Shown piece after piece: positions 1 through 5,671 of a stretch of 5,671 bases of DNA. This DNA comes from CAUZFZ01 sp963579025 (GTDB lineage: Bacteria; Planctomycetota; Planctomycetia; Planctomycetales; Planctomycetaceae). A program made the position numbers and the translations under genes. The stretch is taken from contig CAUZFZ010000309.1 in the NCBI GenBank assembly GCA_963579025.1, positions 1-5,671 on the forward strand, written 5' to 3'. The notes under the pieces are model-generated. The model did no database searches, had not been told where the DNA came from, and saw only the letters and a list, made by a program, of their open reading frames with translations. The stretch's first letter is position 1; every line of letters begins with the position of its first letter.

Positions 1-4
1 CTCC

Positions 5-35
5 GAAGCCTCGAACCGGAAAAGTTCGAAGCTTC
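5..35. repeat. Inverted repeat, 12-bp arms with one mismatch
   Basis: Bases 5-16 and 24-35 are reverse complements except for one C/A mismatch (position 10 against 30), leaving a 7-base loop. The arms contain TCGAAC/GTTCGA. No T-run follows on either strand, so a standard intrinsic terminator is not supported. Its place just outside the two IS-end-like repeats suggests it belongs to the tail of an insertion sequence lying to the left. That origin is inference. Confidence 0.55.
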
Positions 36-49
36 CTGAGACTGCTACG

Positions 50-107
50 GTGGGTCCATTTTCAACGCCGATCAGCCACCCGAAGTGGGTCCGTTTTGCA
101 CGCCTAT
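50..107. mobile_element. Probable IS21-type insertion sequence end (two direct repeats)
   Basis: Two 23-base direct repeats, 50-72 and 85-107, begin at spacing 35 and match at 19 of 23 positions. They share GTGGGTCC, TTTT and ACGCC. Elements of the IS21 (istA/istB) family are known for multiple short terminal repeats and for TG...CA termini, and the shared GGGTCC-N-TTTT core fits what I recall of them. If so, the element lies to the left, and one possible boundary is the CA at 99-100. No transposase is visible in the window, so the family assignment is provisional. The repeat nearer the gene supplies the last few codons of the shifted frame of the neighbouring ATPase remnant, which suggests that the insertion cut that gene. 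Confidence 0.5.
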
Positions 108-1354
108 CTCCAGCAGTCGACGGCGATCCTGCTCGGCCAGTCGATCGGCTTGATCCGCCGAGATAAAAATGTCCTGCTCAAAGTTGCGTTGCAGCAGTTC
201 TTCCAGGCGTCGCTGCTGAGAACGTGTTTCACGGACGGATCGTAGTGGATGTTGAGGTGGTAGAGCCGGTCGTCATCAACGAATCGCCCGAACGCTTCGC
301 CGGTCTTAAGTTGCCGAACGAGTTTCATCCACTCCAGCCGATGCTCTTCGAATGACTCAAACGTGATGCTGGAGAGCTCCTCCTGAGTTTCATGAATCGG
401 AACGAGCGACTGCGAACGCCCGCGATTCTGCGAACGCCCGTCTGACCGGTTCGATCCTGTGCCTCGATTGCTGCTGTCTCCAGACGTGTCGCGGCGACTC
501 ACAAACTGGCCGAGATCGTTGCGGGTATCACCTGTCGCCGACGAGTATCCGAAAGCGTTCTGTTCGGAGCTGCCTTCTGAGTGGGTCTCAGAAACGCCTT
601 CGGATTCCAGCCACTCACGTCGATATCCCGTCACCACCTGCTTCGTGTGGTTAATCCGATTCTTGACTTGAAATCGATCGAACGTCAGGATTGCCAGTTC
701 ATTCGCGATGACGTCTGCATCCTCTGCCGAGTTGGCAAACATGAGCCTCGATCTGGCCTGCCAGATCATGTTCGTCAGATCGATGTCCCCCTGCACCAGT
801 TGCGAGAACGATTGGTGGGCAAGAATCAGGCGCAGACCAAGTTGCCTGACTGTTGGCAGAGCATCCTCTATGTCCGGGCTGGCGGCAAAACGCTGGAATT
901 CATCAAGCAGCAGATAAGTTGGCTCGACCGACTTCTTACCGTACTGCGTCGTCATGTTCCTGGCGGTTTCCAGAATTTCATTGACGATCAGCGATCCGAT
1001 CGTGCCACCCAGTTGCGTCGGAATGCGTCCCATCGGTGCCACATTGACGATGACGATTCGCCGTTCGCGGATCATCCGCTCGGCATCAAAGTGGCTTTCC
1101 GTGGAGCCGAACATGCGGCGCAGGACCACGGACTCGTAGAACGGATCGAAGCGGTTACGCGTGCTTTCCAGAATGCGGGTGGCTTCTGAGCCTTTCGCAT
1201 TGAGAATCTCCTGCCAGTGGTGCCGGATATCGTCAGGGAGTTTCTGCAGAAGGGCCTTGTGTTCCTGCGAACCGGGATGCAGCAGGTAGCGCTGAGAAAT
1301 CCGATGTCCCGGACTGATTGAGCAACGGATTGACGGTCCTGTGGTCCCCCGTCC
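72..1354 (-). pseudogene. VirD4/TraG-like conjugative coupling ATPase, C-terminal remnant
   Basis: This is the C-terminal half of a type IV secretion coupling-protein-like ATPase. From the GTG at 1127-1129 the frame reads 341 residues. It shows a Walker B strand LLLDEFQRF (about 73-81), a downstream ILAHQSFSQL strand (102-111) typical of the TraG/VirD4 core, a Ser/Gly/Asn/Arg-rich insert (about 177-242), then a helical end with RLEWMKLVRQLKTGEAFGRF. That GTG is not the real start: plausible protein continues upstream (RFDPFYESV directly before it) to a stop at 1355-1357, with no ATG, GTG or TTG in between. The N-terminal half with Walker A is missing. Near 230-240 the frame shifts: the annotated frame gives a Trp/Cys-rich tail ending at 104, while the next frame gives a helix with RRLEELLQRNFEQDIFISAD and ends at 72 inside IS-like repeats. 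A single lost base explains this. I infer a dead gene from a former conjugative or integrative element. Confidence 0.8.
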
Positions 1355-1369
1355 TCACGAGCCGGGGGA
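1345..1369. repeat. GC-rich hairpin, 7-bp stem
   Basis: TCCCCCG at 1345-1351 pairs with CGGGGGA at 1363-1369 around an 11-base loop that contains the small mirror CTC-AC-GAG. It spans the stop at which the ATPase remnant's reading frame closes, close to where homology to the ATPase family appears to fade. No T-tract follows on either strand. It could be part of a dispersed repeat or mark the break point of the truncated gene; neither can be decided here. Confidence 0.45.
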
Positions 1370-1562
1370 TTCTTGACCCCATGGCATTGGGTTCGCGGTC
1401 GCGCACATCTATGGGGACGCGCGCGGCACCACGCCGCGAGCTGCGTCAGGGTTTGAGCACCGTTACAGCGCCATTTGGTTGCTGAATCACGTGGCGGAAT
1501 TCCTGATTGACGAGGTTGTGCTGGTCATCGATGACTTCTCCTTCTGCGGAAAACGCGGCCGA
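1355..1562. other. Intergenic stretch with an open frame after the operon stop
   Basis: No gene with its own start can be supported here. On the minus strand the 38 codons directly after the TGA at 1563-1565 stay open in the same frame until a TGA at 1446-1448. They read like ordinary protein, for example GEVIDDQHNLVNQEFRHVIQ, and 23 of the 38 third positions are G or C. There is no ATG near its beginning. It may be chance, the tail of a broken gene, or a former extension of the preceding gene. The rest of the stretch holds the two hairpins at 1345-1369 and 1422-1438 and otherwise shows nothing recognisable. Confidence 0.4.
1422..1438. repeat. GC hairpin downstream of the channel operon
   Basis: CGCGGC (1422-1427) pairs perfectly with GCCGCG (1433-1438) around the 5-base loop ACCAC. 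It lies about 125 bases beyond the stop of the last operon gene in the direction of transcription, the right place for a terminator. The minus-strand continuation is GC-rich, not U-rich, so classical intrinsic termination is not supported. Confidence 0.4.
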
Positions 1563-2471
1563 TCACTGCACTGTCTTCTGTTCACGTGCTTCGCCGACGT
1601 AGATCTTCCCATCTCTTTCGAGCGGAATGAGCTGATACTCGTAGTCACCCCGAACGATGGCCTCCTTGACGATTGGGAAGTGCCCGAATGAATCACCCCA
1701 GACAACAATTGCAATGAAGAACTGGCTGCTCGAAAATGGCTCCAGCACCCCAGCCACAGCATCAAGATTGCTGCCGTCGGGAATCACGAGAAGGCCCGCA
1801 CCTGGCACCGGTTCGGCGTATCGTTTCCCGTTGTTTTCTCGCACTCGTGTTTCGGTGGTGTTAGGCACAAGCCGTCCACCCGAGTCGAGTCTGGCGAAAG
1901 CGCAAAGTCGACCGTCCCTCAGAAAGAACGACGCCTGTTGACGCGTCGTTGTCTTTTGACGAGGCAGCCTGGAAGTGCGACTTCGCAGTCGAATCTCTGA
2001 TTCAAGCTCTTGCGTCGCTTCGGCAAGCTCTTTCCGTGCTTCCTTCATTGCCTCGCGAAGCTGTTCTGTCTTACGCGTGACGTCATTAATTACTTCCTGT
2101 TTCTCCGCCAGGTGCCCAAGGGATTCGTCCCGTTTATCCTGCTCCTCCGCGGCCGTTCGCTGACGGGTCATTAAGTCGCGAATCAGCTCATCCGAAGCCG
2201 AATCGGTGAACCGCTCACGCTGTTCCTGCAGATTCCGGACGGTCCGCCGGAGTGACGCCAGCTCGATGGTCATTTGCGAGAGTTGCTGACGTCCTTCCAC
2301 AAGCCGCCGATGATCAACTTCCGAAGGTGCGTCATTCGAAATCTCGGAGCTGGCCGCATTGACCAGAATCACAACCAACATCGAAATGAACACGATGCCA
2401 CCAAACGTATTGCAAATCGTATCCAGCAACAGGTCGAGGCTGTCCCCAGTGGAACTGGCATTGCGCTTCAT
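1563..2471 (-). CDS. Single-pass coiled-coil protein, ExbD/MotB-like (second B-type subunit)
   Basis: The protein has 302 residues. A short basic N-terminus leads into one membrane helix (about 15-38) that begins with LLLDTICNTFGG. Asp17 sits at the cytoplasmic start of the helix, as does the proton-accepting Asp of ExbD, TolR and MotB. A long charged coiled coil follows (about 53-165), then a globular alpha/beta part (about 178-298) with a predicted strand-helix-strand FFIAIVVWGDSFGHFPIVKE. With N-in topology the coil and globular domain lie outside the membrane. The ATG overlaps the previous stop in ATGA, with GGAG 10 bases upstream (2482-2485). It shares the helix pattern D-x-I-x4-G-x4-I-x-M and the end layout with its upstream neighbour, so I read them as ancient paralogues. 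No OmpA motif is seen. The B-subunit role is inferred from the helix and operon; no characterised homologue is recognised. Confidence 0.75.
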   Translation of the reverse strand: MKRNASSTGDSLDLLLDTICNTFGGIVFISMLVVILVNAASSEISNDAPSEVDHRRLVEGRQQLSQMTIELASLRRTVRNLQEQRERFTDSASDELIRDLMTRQRTAAEEQDKRDESLGHLAEKQEVINDVTRKTEQLREAMKEARKELAEATQELESEIRLRSRTSRLPRQKTTTRQQASFFLRDGRLCAFARLDSGGRLVPNTTETRVRENNGKRYAEPVPGAGLLVIPDGSNLDAVAGVLEPFSSSQFFIAIVVWGDSFGHFPIVKEAIVRGDYEYQLIPLERDGKIYVGEAREQKTVQ

Positions 2472-3256
2472 GGCACATCCGCTCCGGTTTGCGAGTCGAT
2501 GGCTGTCAGTTCCGCCTCAAGGAGGTCGTATCCAATGTCGAATCCTGCACTCTGTAATTCAGAGCGAATCAGACCGAACTGTTGAATACCGTCCGGCTTA
2601 AGCAGTAACACAAAATACACGGACGAGCTGCTCTTCGTACGAGCCCATGTCATGAATTCATCGGGAGTGGCGAATTGCCGAGGACGGGCGTTCTTCCCCG
2701 ATTCGGCGGCCAGAATCGAACCACTCTCAATCTGCACGAGCCAGGGGGCTTTCGTGGCACCATCGGGCCGATTGAAGATCACCCGGTTGCTCGCCCGTAA
2801 CTCACGGAGTTGTTCGTGTGTCGCTTCCAGCTCTTCCTTGACGCGTTGCAAGACCTCCTGCGACACGGTCTGCGCATTCATATCGGCCGTCTGCCTGCGC
2901 GACTGGACAGATAGCAGTTCACGGCCAAGAGATTCATTCTGTCGCTTTAGTTCTTCTTCAACCTGAACCAGCTCAACGATGCGTTTCCTCGCTGTTTCCG
3001 CGTCAAGCGAAATCGCTTCAGACGACTCATCAACAATTTCCTGGAGACGAGTGATCTCCTGAGCATTCTCCTCAACCGCAGAAGCAACCTTATCCGCGAT
3101 GGCCGGCGTCACCACCGCAGGAGCAGAAACAGCGTTCGCGACGAGTTCCAAGGCCAGGGTCATCGTGATCAGGATCATAATGCCGGTTACGGCTGTAATG
3201 ATGTCCTGAAACGCGAAGAGCGAGAAAGGTGACGAACGCTTGCGCCGTGATCTCAT
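2468..3256 (-). CDS. Single-pass coiled-coil protein, ExbD/MotB-like (first B-type subunit)
   Basis: The protein has 262 residues. A very basic start (RSRRKR) precedes one membrane helix (about 16-38) containing FQDIITAVTGIMILIT, with Asp18 at its cytoplasmic end. This resembles the TolR/ExbD helix, where a conserved Asp is the ion-binding residue. A coiled coil occupies about 60-155 (EEELKRQNESLGREL and similar heptads). The C-terminal part (about 158-252) has strand-helix-strand VYFVLLLKPDGIQQFGLIRS followed by GFDIGYDLLEAE, which recalls the small periplasmic TolR/ExbD domain; that fold match is inference. The ATG overlaps the previous stop in ATGA, and its own stop overlaps the next ATG in the same way. 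No clear Shine-Dalgarno is seen before it, so it probably depends on coupled translation. It most likely partners the channel protein two genes upstream, alone or as a heterodimer with the next protein. Confidence 0.75.
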   Translation of the reverse strand: MRSRRKRSSPFSLFAFQDIITAVTGIMILITMTLALELVANAVSAPAVVTPAIADKVASAVEENAQEITRLQEIVDESSEAISLDAETARKRIVELVQVEEELKRQNESLGRELLSVQSRRQTADMNAQTVSQEVLQRVKEELEATHEQLRELRASNRVIFNRPDGATKAPWLVQIESGSILAAESGKNARPRQFATPDEFMTWARTKSSSSVYFVLLLKPDGIQQFGLIRSELQSAGFDIGYDLLEAELTAIDSQTGADVP

Positions 3257-4104
3257 TGTCGCGTGAACCTGTGAACAATTTCGGGTTGATCACCCCTTGA
3301 AACGCTTCCCTCGAAGCGACGAGTGTCACCATCGACTTTTGCAATCACGTGATAACGTGTTGGATCGGCACTGCCGTGATTACGATAGTGGTGCACGATC
3401 ACAATAAACTGGCCACGAGGGGCAACGCCCGTTGGCCAGTAGATGTTCTCGATCGGCCGACGAGAGACGGATCCAGCCGCGTTCATGTCGACGTCCAGGA
3501 CTCCCTTGCACTTTGACTTCTTATGCCTGTACATGATTCGCTCTCCACCGGGTGCGATTACGTGCAGGTCGAGATCGTTGCCATTGTTCCAGGCGAGGGA
3601 GAGTTGAACGTCTCCGGTAGACGCCCCGGCGCGATTAAGTCGCTCGGCAACGTCCGAAAAGCCTCGACTGCTTCCTTGAGTCTGAGCTTGCACCTCTTCA
3701 CCGCCAGTGGGTAATGCTGCGATGGTAAAGGTAGCCAGATCGGTCTTCTGAACAGCCTCGCGTGATTCAGGCTTCGGGGTCGGTACCGGCTCGCTCGACG
3801 CCTCGGGCTCTGTTTGAGTCGTGTCTTCGCGAACTTCCGCCGGACCATCGTCCGCTTCACCCGGTGGTGCGTCCTGTTCGTCGGCCGGTGATTCATCCGC
3901 GTTGCTTTTCTCTGAGGCCACGCTTCCTTCAAGGTCGCCATCTGGAGAGGTCCCATCTCCGGCAACACTCTGTGCACCGGCACCGGGAGTAAGTCCGGTC
4001 AGCATGATCAGCATCAGTGTCAGCAGAACAACGAACGCCGTCGCGATGATCATTCCCGTCAGCACAGGTTTTGCAAAACCGGATTCGTGTGCGTCTGATA
4101 CCAC
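3253..4104 (-). CDS. Membrane-anchored DUF2135-like envelope protein
   Basis: The protein has 283 residues. One membrane helix (about 16-37, AFVVLLTLMLIMLTG) is followed by a long acidic, Pro/Ser-rich linker (about 45-118) and a C-terminal beta-rich domain (about 163-282). That domain carries LAWNNGNDLDLHVIAPGGE, GVLDVDMN, PIENIYWP and GQFIVIVHHYRNHG, the pattern of the DUF2135/YfaP family, whose function is poorly known. The clustered Asp residues in NDLDLHV and LDVD could bind metal; this is inference. The helix lacks the Asp of the two following proteins, so it is probably not a proton-carrying subunit. Topology should put the domain outside the membrane, with the linker as a flexible spacer. 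The start is GTG, supported by AAGGAAG six bases upstream, and its G is the last base of the preceding TAG stop. It overlaps the next gene by ATGA. It may be the sensor or outward-binding arm of the complex. Confidence 0.75.
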   Translation of the reverse strand: MVSDAHESGFAKPVLTGMIIATAFVVLLTLMLIMLTGLTPGAGAQSVAGDGTSPDGDLEGSVASEKSNADESPADEQDAPPGEADDGPAEVREDTTQTEPEASSEPVPTPKPESREAVQKTDLATFTIAALPTGGEEVQAQTQGSSRGFSDVAERLNRAGASTGDVQLSLAWNNGNDLDLHVIAPGGERIMYRHKKSKCKGVLDVDMNAAGSVSRRPIENIYWPTGVAPRGQFIVIVHHYRNHGSADPTRYHVIAKVDGDTRRFEGSVSRGDQPEIVHRFTRQ

Positions 4105-4961
4105 TACTCACTTCCTTCGTGGGCGTGAAGGCGCAGTCGATTGACAACATGGATGACGCAGTACTCAGAGCATTCGTCCAGAAACTCCTCTTCTGACTTC
4201 TTGATCAAGGTCAGCAATAGCTGAATCGCCAGAGCCGCGACAAGCGCTTGAAGGGTTGTCTGAAACGCCGTAGCCAGCCCGCCGGTGACGTTCTGCAGCG
4301 CAGCCTTGATCTGATCGATCGCTCCCGCTCCCTGGAGAACACCACCAAATTCACCGATGGCGTCCGACAGTCCCAGCACGGTGCCAATAAACCCAAGCAC
4401 AGGAATTGCCCACACAAAACTTCCGATGATGGAATAGCTTGTCTCCATCATGGACTCGTCATGAGCAGCCTGCGACCGCAGGATATCGTCGACATCTCGA
4501 ACCTGTCCAAGATTCTTGAGGTTCGATAGAGCGATGTCGATCCGATTAAACAGAACGAAATACCTCGGGTCATCGACGAGCTGGTAGATGTTCTTCTTAA
4601 CCGTATCCACAGTACTGGCGGCGAGAATGAAGCTGGGATCTCGCGGGACGACGCAGTATTGATCATCCAGTGCCCGCATCTGGAACTTGAGTTTCCGCCA
4701 CTTCACAAACAGAATAACCAGCGACCATGCGGTAAAAAATACAATCGCGTACGGAATCGGGCCACGCTGAGTGAACATCGCGGCCACTGCGTAACGCTCG
4801 AATGGAACGAGCGCCCCGTAGAACAACACCAGCAGCAACGACGCCCCGATCGCTGAACGAAGGAGATTCACCCGGGTGAACCTGCCGCCACTTCCGAGGA
4901 ATCTTTGCTCGAAGTCACCTTGTTTCCATGACAGCGCGGGACGTGGGTTATTGTTGTGCAT
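4104..4961 (-). CDS. MotA/TolQ/ExbB-family channel subunit
   Basis: The protein has 285 residues and four predicted membrane helices: about 35-53, 69-87, 177-198 and 228-252. The last two form the MotA_ExbB core: IPVLGFIGTVLGLSDAIGEF (186-205) and GGLATAFQTTLQALVAALAI (227-246). Thr194 and Thr235/236 sit where the family carries polar channel-lining threonines. A cytoplasmic loop of about 90 residues separates helices 2 and 3. In the family five such subunits form a ring around two B subunits and pass protons or sodium ions to drive movement. The C-terminus after helix 4 is short (about 30 residues), unlike the long tail of ZorA. The ATG at 4959-4961 has no strong Shine-Dalgarno. The preceding gene ends 55 bases upstream, and no clear promoter is seen in that gap. 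The stop TAG overlaps the next GTG. Lack of flagellar genes and of a plug or OmpA partner argues against a flagellar motor. Confidence 0.9.
   Translation of the reverse strand: MHNNNPRPALSWKQGDFEQRFLGSGGRFTRVNLLRSAIGASLLLVLFYGALVPFERYAVAAMFTQRGPIPYAIVFFTAWSLVILFVKWRKLKFQMRALDDQYCVVPRDPSFILAASTVDTVKKNIYQLVDDPRYFVLFNRIDIALSNLKNLGQVRDVDDILRSQAAHDESMMETSYSIIGSFVWAIPVLGFIGTVLGLSDAIGEFGGVLQGAGAIDQIKAALQNVTGGLATAFQTTLQALVAALAIQLLLTLIKKSEEEFLDECSEYCVIHVVNRLRLHAHEGSE
4111..4117 (-). promoter_or_regulatory. Shine-Dalgarno for the DUF2135-like gene
   Basis: AAGGAAG on the minus strand lies six bases before the GTG at 4102-4104, inside the last codons of the channel gene (those for Glu-Gly-Ser). It decides the GTG start and supports tight coupling of the two genes. 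Confidence 0.7.
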
Positions 4962-5016
4962 AATCCATAAACTTGAGGCAAATCACAGTCAGTAGAGTAA
5001 CACCGGTGATTCGCTC

Positions 5017-5671
5017 TCAACCGAGCAAACCCTGCACACCTATGATCCACGCGACCTCACTGCTGGCTCCGGAGGAACTTACCGCAGTCGCGACTCCCAG
5101 AAGGATGCTGATGACCATCGCTGTGTATCCACAACTCAAGCCAACCACAATCGCGTAGCGCTCCTGCGGACGTCCCGGCACTCTCCGAAAGTTCTGGATT
5201 GCCAGATGTCCCAGCAGCACGGCGACGATCCCGACAATAAAATCGACAGCAACCATTGCGAGTATTCCAATGTTGTCAGACACGGTAATGTGCTGGCGGC
5301 GCGTCTCCAGTACAAGCAACACGGTACACAGCATCAACAGTAGATAGCCGGCGCTGCCGAGTGCAGCGGAGAGTACAGCCAGACCTGATGTACTTCGGTC
5401 TGAGGAACTGACGAATTCGGATGCGAACTGTGATTCGGCTACGGAAATCCAGTCGGGCAGGTTTTCACGCCAGATTCGCTCATTCCTGGTAATCGTCCCG
5501 GCGCGAATCGAATCGACAAGTTGCTCCGAGGAGACGGGTGTCGGCCCTTGCTTACCCTTAACGGTGTAGCAGCAATTCCCGGACGGTCTGTCTCCTCGGG
5601 GATTTTGGGGCTCAGAGCGGAGTGAGGAGGGTTTTGCTCGGACGATGGGGCTGGTGCGACTGGCTTTGAGC
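5017..5671 (-). CDS. GYF_2-DUF4190 membrane protein, 5' end outside the window
   Basis: The frame is open to the right edge of the window: 217 residues are visible with no ATG, GTG or TTG before the first domain, so the start lies outside or is lost. Visible residues 35-80 form a GYF_2 (DUF4339) domain: YTVKGKQGPTPVSSEQLVDS, then ERIWRENLPDWIS with the two typical Trp (67 and 74). Three membrane helices follow (about 97-120, 135-159, 172-196). The last two match DUF4190, with GILAMVAVDFIVGIVAVLLG, the family's GHLAI, and a closing GLSCGYTAMVISI. GYF_2 domains are thought to bind peptides, and such fusions are common in planctomycetes as far as I recall; the exact role is unknown. Residues 1-34, before the domain, are Arg/Pro/Ser-rich and do not look folded. 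The gene ends 55 bases before the channel gene, on the same strand, so it may be co-transcribed, but nothing shows that it belongs to the complex. Confidence 0.8.
   Translation of the reverse strand, partial: LKASRTSPIVRAKPSSLRSEPQNPRGDRPSGNCCYTVKGKQGPTPVSSEQLVDSIRAGTITRNERIWRENLPDWISVAESQFASEFVSSSDRSTSGLAVLSAALGSAGYLLLMLCTVLLVLETRRQHITVSDNIGILAMVAVDFIVGIVAVLLGHLAIQNFRRVPGRPQERYAIVVGLSCGYTAMVISILLGVATAVSSSGASSEVAWIIGVQGLLG

Noticed and set aside
410..440. Two 13-base direct repeats CTGCGAACGCCCG in the ATPase remnant
   Set aside because: They lie 18 bases apart in frame and encode part of the low-complexity Gly/Arg/Ser/Gln insert, so coding repetition explains them; no CRISPR-like array is present.
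581..1189. Plus-strand open frame of 202 codons
   Set aside because: It is antisense to the ATPase remnant, which carries clear family motifs (LLLDEFQRF, ILAHQSFSQL). The plus-strand protein has no recognisable domain, so it is a shadow frame.
1563..1565. Selenocysteine or programmed readthrough at the TGA ending the last operon gene
   Set aside because: No convincing SECIS-like hairpin directly follows, the domain ends naturally before the stop, and the upstream paralogue also ends soon after the same strand.
1487..1765. Minus-strand frame of 92 codons overlapping the end of the second coiled-coil gene
   Set aside because: It lies in another frame of a well-supported gene, is Ser/Arg-rich with no domain, and has no Shine-Dalgarno that I can see.
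1563..4961. Zorya anti-phage system (zorA/zorB)
   Set aside because: The channel protein lacks the long ZorA tail, the B-type proteins lack the OmpA-like peptidoglycan-binding domain, and no zorC/zorD or zorE partner is visible. Only a general stator-type similarity remains.
4104..4961. Flagellar motA
   Set aside because: No flagellar gene or MotB with plug and OmpA domain is nearby, and the sequence fits the broad MotA/TolQ/ExbB family without flagellar hallmarks.
4962..5016. Promoter in the 55-base gap before the channel gene
   Set aside because: I see no pair of -35 and -10 boxes with proper spacing; the palindrome CACCGGTG at 5001-5008 is too short to call an operator.
5017..5337. A complete small membrane protein starting with TTG at 5337
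   Set aside because: The frame continues upstream through a GYF_2 domain to the window edge, and the TTG lies inside a membrane helix, so it is an internal Leu codon.

Overview
The window most likely comes from a planctomycete (Planctomycetota) or a close relative. This rests on recall of family distribution: a GYF_2-DUF4190 membrane protein, a DUF2135-like envelope protein, single-pass coiled-coil proteins with an ExbD-like membrane aspartate, and a VirD4/TraG-like ATPase with a Ser/Gly/Asn/Arg-rich insert. No sequence search was run. Every gene I can support lies on the minus strand, so transcription runs from right to left.

Right part (5671 to 1563): a GYF_2-DUF4190 membrane protein, cut by the window edge, is followed 55 bases later by a compact four-gene run. 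The order of transcription is a MotA/TolQ/ExbB-type channel subunit, a single-pass protein with an acidic linker and a DUF2135-like domain, and two single-pass coiled-coil proteins that look like two divergent ExbD/TolR/MotB-type partners. The four genes overlap by 1, 4 and 4 bases (TAGTG, ATGA, ATGA), so they are probably translationally coupled and make one complex. The likely arrangement is one A-type channel protein, two different B-type proteins that each carry one Asp at the start of the membrane helix, and an outward-facing DUF2135 protein. No OmpA-like peptidoglycan-binding motif is visible, and there is no DNA- or nucleotide-acting partner of the Zorya kind in view. The function is unknown; an ion-driven envelope machine is the best inference.

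Middle (1562 to 1355): about 200 bases without a convincing gene. They hold two GC-rich hairpins and a 38-codon open stretch in frame with, and directly after, the stop of the last operon gene.

Left part (1354 to 1): the decayed C-terminal half of a conjugative coupling-protein-like ATPase. Its Walker A half is absent, no start codon precedes the recognisable homology, a frameshift lies near 230, and its end runs into two direct repeats that resemble the end of an IS21-type insertion sequence lying mostly left of the window. A strong hairpin sits at the extreme left. This part looks like a mobile-element graveyard next to an intact chromosomal-type operon.
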